Source: Bacteroidetes bacterium MED-G20
GTDB lineage: Bacteria > Bacteroidota > Bacteroidia > Flavobacteriales_D > Parvicellaceae
Reading direction: 5' to 3'
Length of the DNA: 48,763 nt
Assembly: GCA_905182745.1 (NCBI GenBank)
Contig: CAJJCR010000005.1
Span: 1 to 48,763 of the forward strand
In this document: positions 42,008 to 48,763 of the stretch, piece after piece
Numbering within the stretch: the first letter of the stretch is position 1
How the letters are laid out: each line of letters starts with the position of its first letter
Notes under the pieces: model-generated
What the model saw: only the letters and a program-made list of their open reading frames with translations
Told to the model about the DNA's origin: nothing
Databases searched by the model: none
Made by a program: the position numbers and the translations under genes

Positions 42008-43111
42008 TCAAGTGTTTCTTATTAAAAGATCTTTTTTTTCTCCAACGGTCTCTAGTCCCGTAATAGAAGATACATCTTTAAATTTTGAATTATTTTCATT
42101 GTTGGTAATAGCAATTGAAAGTTTAGCATCAATACTTTCTGCAATTCTTCTGTCCATACTTCCCTTTACTGGCGCTTTTAGTAAACCAGAATTTCTCTTA
42201 TTGGTATTAATTTCTATAATCTCATTTTTCAAATATATCTTAAGACTTAGACTATCTTCTTGCATTTTTGATACTTTAAATTTTGCTTTGGAATAAGTTC
42301 CAAAGCGTACTATTTTTTCGTCCACATAATAAAAGCCAAGAAATCCAGTAAAAGAAAACCCCATCCATGGGATTTTTGCAATAGAAAGCATAAAAGATAA
42401 ATTGCTATTTTTAAAATTATTGGATTGAATCCATATCCACGAAGAAGGCATTGATTTGCCCCAATCTTTTTCTATGTATCCTTTCCCTTTATGGAAAGTG
42501 TAGGTGTTTTTATTCACCTTAATTTCTCCTTCCAAATCATGATTTAGACTAACTACACCATGGTAACATTGCATAAAAGGAACTTTATCATACCAACCCA
42601 TTATTTTCTTTGGTTCATTGCTTCCATTAGGAATTAGCGCTACTATATTTCTCATATAAACTTTTCCTTTTGCAGAAATACCATCTTTAGATATATCTAA
42701 AATTAAGCTGTCTTTGGAGAAAAAATTATTTCCTATTTGAACTAAAAATTCATCTTTTGAATAATAGAAATCTTCGATTGGATAACTTATATATTCTGTT
42801 TTGGCAGTTTTTCCATCAATAATTTGAATAAAAGCATGTTTGGTAGAACCATCTTCTGAAATTGAAATACCAGGAATAACACTTAAAATTGATCCTTCAT
42901 CTTGAGAAACCATTTTAAAATACCAACCTTCAAAATATTTTTTTGTTTTTTTGTTCCCTTGAAACATTGAAGAGTTCTTACTCTTCTTGGCTTTGTAAGC
43001 TTGAACTTTGGGATAGTCAACAAACTTTACAAGACTTCTGTTATTTTGTGAAAGAAAAGTTAAACCATTCCCTAAAAACATTAAAATTAAGAGCCATTTA
43101 TTTATTTTCAA
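42008..43111 (-). CDS. Exported tocopherol-cyclase/AttH-like lipocalin-fold protein
   Basis: 367 residues with signal peptide (about 1-21). The body shows hallmarks of the tocopherol cyclase-like family: KYFEGWYFKMV near residue 58, HAFIQIIDG, MQCYHGVVSLNH, then GYIEKDWGKSMPSSWIWIQSN, where the Glu-Lys-Asp-Trp-Gly and Trp-Ile-Trp motifs are diagnostic. Plant and cyanobacterial members cyclise the tocopherol chromanol ring, but bacterial homologues outside phototrophs have unknown substrates, and no tocopherol pathway is visible. First gene of a three-gene operon, divergent from an OsmC gene. Confidence 0.8.
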   Translation of the reverse strand: MKINKWLLILMFLGNGLTFLSQNNRSLVKFVDYPKVQAYKAKKSKNSSMFQGNKKTKKYFEGWYFKMVSQDEGSILSVIPGISISEDGSTKHAFIQIIDGKTAKTEYISYPIEDFYYSKDEFLVQIGNNFFSKDSLILDISKDGISAKGKVYMRNIVALIPNGSNEPKKIMGWYDKVPFMQCYHGVVSLNHDLEGEIKVNKNTYTFHKGKGYIEKDWGKSMPSSWIWIQSNNFKNSNLSFMLSIAKIPWMGFSFTGFLGFYYVDEKIVRFGTYSKAKFKVSKMQEDSLSLKIYLKNEIIEINTNKRNSGLLKAPVKGSMDRRIAESIDAKLSIAITNNENNSKFKDVSSITGLETVGEKKDLLIRNT

Positions 43112-43184
43112 TGGAGATTGTTTTTTACAATAAGTAATTATAACAAATAATAAGCATATAGTTATATTTACTCAAAGTTATATT

Positions 43185-43589
43185 ATGAACACATTTGAAA
43201 TCAAATACCAAGGAAATCTAAGAACTACAGCTACTCATTTAGATTCTGGTTCTGAGATTAATACAGATGCTCCAAAAGACAATCATGGGTTAGGGGAGGC
43301 CTTTTCCCCAACAGATATGGTGTGTTCAGCTTTGGCAAGTTGTATATTGACTATTATGGCTATAGCAGTGGAGAAAAATGGAATTAACATTAAGGGTACT
43401 AATGCTATTGTAAAGAAAACCATGGGCAATAATCCAAGAAGAATTTCTAAGATTGATATAGAGTTGACTTTTCCGATGGATTATGATGAAAAAACCAAGG
43501 TAATATTAGAAAGAGCTGCTCACAATTGTCCAGTTCACCACACTTTATCTAATGAAGTAGAAAAAAATATCAACTTTATCTATGCATAA
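43185..43589 (+). CDS. OsmC/Ohr-family peroxiredoxin-like protein
   Basis: 134 residues spanning a complete OsmC fold. The two redox cysteines are Cys53 (SALASCILTIMAIAVEK) and Cys115 (AAHNCPVHHTLS), with FSPTDMV before the first helix. OsmC/Ohr proteins reduce organic hydroperoxides with thiols. The HGLGEAFSPTD and CPVHHTL context is of the OsmC rather than the Ohr subtype. Cytoplasmic. Divergent from the tocopherol-cyclase-like operon with 73 bp between starts, so shared regulation under lipid oxidative stress is possible but not shown. Confidence 0.88.
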   Translation: MNTFEIKYQGNLRTTATHLDSGSEINTDAPKDNHGLGEAFSPTDMVCSALASCILTIMAIAVEKNGINIKGTNAIVKKTMGNNPRRISKIDIELTFPMDYDEKTKVILERAAHNCPVHHTLSNEVEKNINFIYA

Positions 43590-43650
43590 ATATTTGCGTA
43601 TGGTATTTATTTTGTGGGGAAGTCACTATACACTTTGTTACAAGCGATTT

Positions 43651-44332
43651 TTATTTAAGTTCAAGTTTTTCAATTCGGTTTCCAATTGTAATCTCTTTCA
43701 TTTCTTCCTCTAAAGTTTTGAAGTCTACCTTTTGAACAGATTTGATTTGCTCCCCTTTTCTCAAAAGATGTATTTCATCACAAGTATCACTCAAGGTTGA
43801 AAAAATATGCGAAGAGACTATAATTATTTTGTCCAATTCTTTCAGCTTCAATATTATTTCCGTCAAAACTCATATTGCTCTGGATATCAACACCATTAAA
43901 TGGCTCGTCAAGAATGATATATTCATTTTCTTGAAGAAGAATGGCTGTTATTGCTAACTTCTTTTTCATCCCTGTTGAGTAGGTAGAAGCATATTGATTT
44001 AGTGGCAAGTCGAAAATATTCTTTTGGTCTATGTTAATATTTCTCTTACCCCGTGCATTACACAGAAGTCTTATATATTCCTTACCCGTAATTTTAGAGA
44101 AAAAAAAGGGATCTGTCAGGAGCAAACCTAAATAATTTTTCAATGGTTGTACATCAGATAAAACTTCACCAATATAACTTTCTAAACCTGCAATGCATTT
44201 AAATAAGGTTGTTTTTCCTGCACCATTCTCTCCAACTATGCCAGAAACCTTTCCTCTTGAAAATTCCATGTTAATTTCTTTCAACACTTCATTACTATTA
44301 TAAGACTTGCTAAGCCCTTTAATTTTTATCAT
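43651..44332 (-). CDS. ABC transporter ATP-binding protein, split by one frameshift
   Basis: Frames 43787-44332 and 43651-43866 make one ATPase of about 226 residues. Walker A is GENGAGKTT (about residue 35), the signature is YSTGMKKKLAIT, and Walker B is YIILDEPFNGVD. Removing one base of the run at 43866-43869 continues the chain into ILKLKELDKIIIVSSHIFSTL, which supplies the switch histidine. It overlaps the membrane gene upstream by 14 bp, so translation is coupled. It is a short ATPase of the type paired with ABC-2-like membrane proteins; substrate unknown. Confidence 0.85.
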
Positions 44333-45284
44333 TAAATATGAATTTTAGATTATTAATAGACTTGGTGTAGAAATATGGGATAACAAACATTAATAGTGGA
44401 GGAAATAATATTGTAAAAGCAATTATAAACCCTTCAGATAAATGAATCTCATCAGGGTATGCCGAATACTTAGCCAACACGATTGTCCACAAAAATAAAA
44501 TACCAATGAATAGAAAGAGTAAAGTCAAATTAAATTTAATTGGATAAAATATCAAAAGACCAATTAAAATCGGAATCGTTAACAGGATATAATTTTTTGT
44601 TGCAATTATAATTTTCTTTTTCAAAAATGACTTTGTAGTGTCTGCATGAACCCAAACATAGTATTCTTCCTCCGGTTTTGAGTAATAACTCAATGTGGTG
44701 ATAGAAATCAACAACATTGAGAATATGCCTAAGTTAAAATTGTCTACGTTAATTGCGATAGCAGTCAATGCATAAGCCAAAGGGAATATGAAAAAGGTCT
44801 TTCTAAAGCCTGTTAAAAATTCAAATGGATTTTTGGAAAAGGGGGTAGGAATTGTGAAATTTAGACTAGTGCGAAAAGAGAATAATGCAATGGTAATTGA
44901 ACATATAAACAAAATGACGGCTTCAAGAAATAAATTTTTGTGTATGAGGGTTGAAACGAAAGGAATGCAGACAATAGAATTTTCTAAAACTCTTATTTTA
45001 TTTTTTGATTTATCACCAAAAGTTGACAATAAGAAATCTGTTCTTCTATTTTCAGAAAGTTTGAATTGAAAACTAAAACAAACTAAGATGACTAAATATT
45101 TAGCAAATTCTGTCTTATGAAAAATGTATTCTGAGAGCAATACAAATACGATTAATCCCATTAGATAACCTAAAACAGGATTAAATCCCGCCTCTTTAGT
45201 TTTCCTGTTATTCATTACTAATTGTAAGACAAAGTAGTCTTTAATATTTATCAAAAATCTGCTTTTATGGATTGTAACGATCAA
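44319..45284 (-). CDS. ABC-transporter-associated membrane protein (ABC-2-like permease)
   Basis: 321 residues with about eight hydrophobic segments, arranged as helices in pairs (LGYLMGLIVFVLLSEY, KYLVILVCFSFQF, LEAVILFICSITIALFSF, and more). It has no recognisable permease signature, but overlaps the ABC ATPase by 14 bp and has the size and layout of ABC-2-type membrane subunits. It starts with a basic stretch (MIVTIHKSR) and ends in a lysine-rich tail. With the ATPase it should form an inner-membrane exporter or a lipid/peptide-handling transporter; the role is inferred from context. Confidence 0.65.
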   Translation of the reverse strand: MIVTIHKSRFLINIKDYFVLQLVMNNRKTKEAGFNPVLGYLMGLIVFVLLSEYIFHKTEFAKYLVILVCFSFQFKLSENRRTDFLLSTFGDKSKNKIRVLENSIVCIPFVSTLIHKNLFLEAVILFICSITIALFSFRTSLNFTIPTPFSKNPFEFLTGFRKTFFIFPLAYALTAIAINVDNFNLGIFSMLLISITTLSYYSKPEEEYYVWVHADTTKSFLKKKIIIATKNYILLTIPILIGLLIFYPIKFNLTLLFLFIGILFLWTIVLAKYSAYPDEIHLSEGFIIAFTILFPPLLMFVIPYFYTKSINNLKFIFNDKN

Positions 45285-45313
45285 TTTAAGCGATTATTTT
45301 TAATGGATACTAT

Positions 45314-48300
45314 TTAATGGCTCACCATAATTTTGCTAGAAGACCTTATATTATTTGCATCTGTAAATGAAATATGATACAAATTATTAGACAACTTAGA
45401 TAAATCCAATTCAAAATTCACTCCAGTTTCATAGTTTTCATAAACTATTTGTCCGTAAACATTGGTAATTATTATATTCTTTTATTTCACTAACAGAACT
45501 TATGAATAATATATCTCTTGTAGGATTTGGATAAATTTTTATGTTTTGATTAATATCCGAGTTTTCTAAACCAACAAAGTAACAAGGTTGTACAGTAATA
45601 GTAGGACTATAACCATTACTAATACTAACATCAATAATTGTATCTCCTGAGCCGTTTTGAACGGAGTAGTATTCATCAAAACCATTTAATCCGTTGGCGA
45701 TAACTCTTACTTCATCGTTTCCTCTCACACCAAAAGAAATAGGTTCACTTCGTCTGTATCCGCCAGCAACAAAAGATCCAACATATTCAACATTATTATT
45801 TATTTCTATTTCTACATTGCCTTGCCAGTCACCTCCAAATACTTTCCTCATAATAAGGGTATATATATCGCAAAAATCGTTGGGTGAAGAAGGAGCAGTG
45901 GCACATGCTTGGTATCCGTAGGTGTTTTAAGGAGGCTCATTACTTCCAGTTCCTTGTTCATTAGCAATTACAACATTATTAGGGTCGTAAAGAATATACT
46001 GTAAATCAGAACCCCAAACCCCACTAGAACTAAAATTTATAACTACATCTAAAATATCGCTAGAATCTAAGGGAAAGCTAAATGTTTCAGATGTTCCATT
46101 AGATAATGTATAGGTTTGGTACACATTATTATTAATTTTCACTTTTGCAAAAGAATTGCCCCAGCCTTGACCAAAATTATTAATCAGTTTAAGACTGTAA
46201 ACCCCACATTCACTTCCTGAAGAAAAATAGATAGTTGTAAAGGTTAAAGGACCCACCCAACTGCTTAAATCATTTGCGTTACAAACCTCTTGGACATAAT
46301 AATCATAAGTGGTAATGCTGCTTAAGCCATTGAGTAAATAACTCACTCCATTGATATTATTAACAACAGTTCCATTACCTTGGTTAAATCCTGTAGGTCC
46401 CCACTCAATATTAAAAGTTCCACCAAAAGGACTAGAACCACCAGTCCAATCTAGTAAAGCAGTACCTGCTGTAGAAGTATTGGCAGAAAGATTGGATGGT
46501 GCTGGACAGCTTGGACAAGCTTCTACTCCAAATACACTATTTGGAATACCATTCCCTGATCCTTCTTCAAATATTAAAACACCATTTTCGTCAAAAACTT
46601 TGTAAGAGTTTTCTCCTGAATAAGATCCAGGAGTGTACACGAAATCTAGCACATCTCCAATATTTACGGAAATTGGAAAAATTTCAGGACCATTTCCACT
46701 AACTAAAGTCAGTCCAGAAAATGCAACATTACCATTGATCACAACATCCATAAAACCTCCGTTCCACCCATCTCCAAATGAATCGTATAGTTCTAAATTA
46801 AAAATCCCACAAGAACCAGCTACAATTGCTGTAGTAAAAGATAAGGGACCAGCCCAAGTACTTATTTCATTTGCACTACAAGCTTCTTGAACATAAAAAT
46901 CATAAGTTGTACTATTATTCAGTCCATTTAATAAATAACTATTTACAGAAATATTGTTTACTAAAGTTCCACTACCCTGAATAAACCCTATTGGTCCCCA
47001 TTCTAAATTAAAAGTTCCACTACCGCCATTCCAACCAAGTAGAGCAGTTCCTACAGTAGATGTATTAGCAGAAAGATTGGTAGGTTGCGGACAAGATGTG
47101 CATGCTACAATTCCAAAGACACTAACTGGATCAACATTGGAAATAAATCCATTTAATCCCTGACTAACTATTAAATTTCCGGAATTATCAGTTAAATTAT
47201 AAGTGTTTTCATCATCAAACGTCAATTCATTATAAATAAAATCAATAACATCATTTGAGTCAGTAGCAAATGTGAATATTTCTGGGCCGTTTCCGTTAGC
47301 TAATGTTATGTTTTGAAATGGATTACCATTTATTATTACATCAATAGAACCACCATTCCAGCCATCACCATAAGAATCGTACATCATTAAAGTTAAAGTA
47401 CCACAAGTTCCTACAGGGCCTGGTGGTGGTGAAGAATTAGGACATGCAACAATTCCAAAAGTACTAACAGGGTCTACATTTGGTGTAAATCCAAATTCAA
47501 CTATTAAATTTCCGGAATTATCAGTTAAATTATAAGTGTTTTCATCATCAAAGTTTCCAGTATTGTAAATTAGATCTATTATATCATTTGAGTCAGTAGC
47601 AAATGTGAATATTTCTGGGCCGTTTCCGTTGGCTAAAGTTATGTTTTGAAATAGGTTACCATTTATAATTACGTCTAATTGATGCTCCATCCCAGCCATC
47701 CCCCCAATGAGTCGTATAGAGTCCTAAAGTGAAGGTGCCACATGTAGTACCGGTAGAAGTATTATTGGTGTTGAATGTATAAGGTCCAATCCAAGTACTA
47801 TTCGTTTAGAATCACTGCAATTAGCTTGAACATAGAAATCGTAGGAAGTATTGTTAGAAAGAGAACTTAAACTGTAATTGGTACTAGTTAATCCATTTAC
47901 CAAAGTTCCACTTCCTAGGGTAAATCCACTTATTCCCCATTCTAAATTCCAAGAGGTTTCATTTCCTCCAGCTTGCCACAATAAATCTGCTGAATTTGGG
48001 GTGATATTTCCAGCATTTAGAAAAATAGGGCTCAAGCAAGGATTATTACTCTGACACGTGGAGTTAGAAGTATGGGTGAAAAAATCTAAATCGTCTAAGT
48101 CAGATGCTGAAATTACATTGATCAAAGTATCTCCCATGGGATCCATAATGGTGAATGAAATCTCACTATCCCAATTCCCAGAATGCCATATAAACTCCAT
48201 TGCAGCACCTGTTGTAGAATATACTGAATCTAATGTAAAACTTTGGGAGCAATCAAAGTTACCAACAAAAGTCCCATTCATATTTACTTCTAAGTAAGCA

Positions 48301-48416
48301 CTATTCCAACCATCGCCGTAGCTATCGTACATGTACATTAGGTAATGACATTGAGAGTGAAGGGTATTGGTAATAGAAAAAACTAATAACAGAAGGGAGT
48401 AAAGTACTTTACGCAT
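45314..48416 (-). CDS. Large modular T9SS surface protein (DGWNGG modules plus fibronectin III), interrupted several times
   Basis: Frames 47724-48416, 45927-47699 and 45438-45851 plus coding sequence down to 45314 form one gene of roughly 1030 residues. Signal peptide (MRKVLYSLLLLVFSITNTLHSQ), then alternating modules: a DSYGDGWNGGS-type beta domain repeated about five times and three fibronectin-III-like domains (TNLSANTSTVGTALLGW ... TTYDFYVQEAC). The end is a T9SS type A sorting domain (IKIYPNPTRDILFI ... KIMVSH). Interruptions: several indels at 47680-47815, an in-frame TAA at 45927-45929 with coding continuing (NTYGYQACATA), and one extra base near 45478. Probably a cell-surface adhesin. 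Confidence 0.65.
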
Positions 48417-48562
48417 AATTCTTAATTGAAATTAATAATGTTTAATTAATTAGATTAAACATTTAATAAACATAGTGAAAGGCTAAGAAAGCTCTCTTAA
48501 CATATGATAAAAACGATATTTAATTTGTTATTGTAACGAGAAATAAAGTAATAAGTGAGGGT

Positions 48563-48763
48563 TTAGAATACATAACCAACTCTAAAGGAAGGCATGGCTT
48601 CAAGAGTTATTACAGAATTTGAATAGCTTATTCCATAGCCAAAACTAAGCTCTAGAGTTAAAATGAGAAGTTATATTTCTTCTTATTCCATAAGTAGGAG
48701 TGAGGGTATGAAAATAAATTTCTCCATTTTCTAAATTATTTAAAATATTAAAATTGGTTCTTA
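48563..48763 (-). CDS. C-terminal end of a probable outer-membrane beta-barrel protein (partial)
   Basis: The minus strand runs off the window. Translation shows amphipathic strands: EIYFHTLTPTYGIRRNIT, then in a shifted frame LSFGYGISYSNSVI and a last strand ending FRVGYVF before TAA at 48563-48565. A terminal phenylalanine after alternating aromatic residues is typical of barrel proteins. One indel near 48650 separates the two frames. Identity unknown. Confidence 0.4.

Noticed and set aside
1-48763. tRNA, rRNA, integrase, transposase, toxin-antitoxin and phage structural genes
   Set aside because: Looked for by motif in both strands; none recognised, so no mobile-island claim is made.

Overview
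The window is low-GC DNA from a marine-type Bacteroidota, most likely Flavobacteriales. Several secreted proteins end in type IX secretion (T9SS) sorting domains. Typical phylum families are present: a TonB receptor with a carboxypeptidase-regulatory-like N-terminus, a DUF5916 protein, SprB/PKD modules, and two-component-regulator-type propellers fused to SpoIIE phosphatases. Promoters resemble the Bacteroidota -7 consensus TAnnTTTG, and Shine-Dalgarno sequences are almost absent.

Layout. 1-4600: a broken alpha/beta hydrolase, a small protein with a metalloprotease-like remnant, a likely metal-regulated small RNA locus, an NAD-dependent epimerase, an HxlR regulator, a SET-domain protein and an unknown protein. 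4700-7810: a probable zinc-uptake unit with operator/promoter, TonB receptor, Cys/His-rich lipoprotein and a Fur/Zur-family regulator. 7900-14550: a secreted Lys-C-like protease, a membrane acyltransferase, a P19/Tp34-like periplasmic metal-binding protein, a cold-shock-domain protein and a secreted esterase. 14555-30991: an operon of four tandem paralogues of about 1360 residues, each with signal peptide, sensor propeller, Y_Y_Y-like domain, one membrane helix and a PP2C/SpoIIE phosphatase. 31100-37230: a Kazal-type inhibitor remnant, a T9SS protein, a cation:calcium exchanger, a structured intergenic element with a perfect Shine-Dalgarno sequence, a second secreted esterase and a DUF5916 protein. 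37309-43589: a lipoprotein-like catalase-peroxidase, a small secreted protein, a membrane-protein/tocopherol-cyclase-like operon and an OsmC protein. 43651-48763: an ABC ATPase/membrane-protein pair, a broken modular T9SS surface protein and the end of a probable outer-membrane barrel.

The most interesting signals are these. First, a near-identical operator-plus-promoter arrangement lies before the TonB receptor and before an orphan hairpin RNA candidate at 1799-1890. Second, the propeller-phosphatase operon has an almost identical 0.9 kb catalytic segment shared by two of its four members, with a mosaic junction at the membrane helix. Third, the element at 33401-33560 contains sequences resembling both a Shine-Dalgarno and a 16S 3' end. 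Fourth, two unrelated secreted proteins share an unusual short C-terminal tail.

Caution: many otherwise healthy genes carry one-base indels, often in homopolymers. This looks more like residual long-read or assembly error than gene decay. Interrupted genes are therefore given as one merged feature with the break positions stated. All assignments are from reading the sequence; no database search was run.
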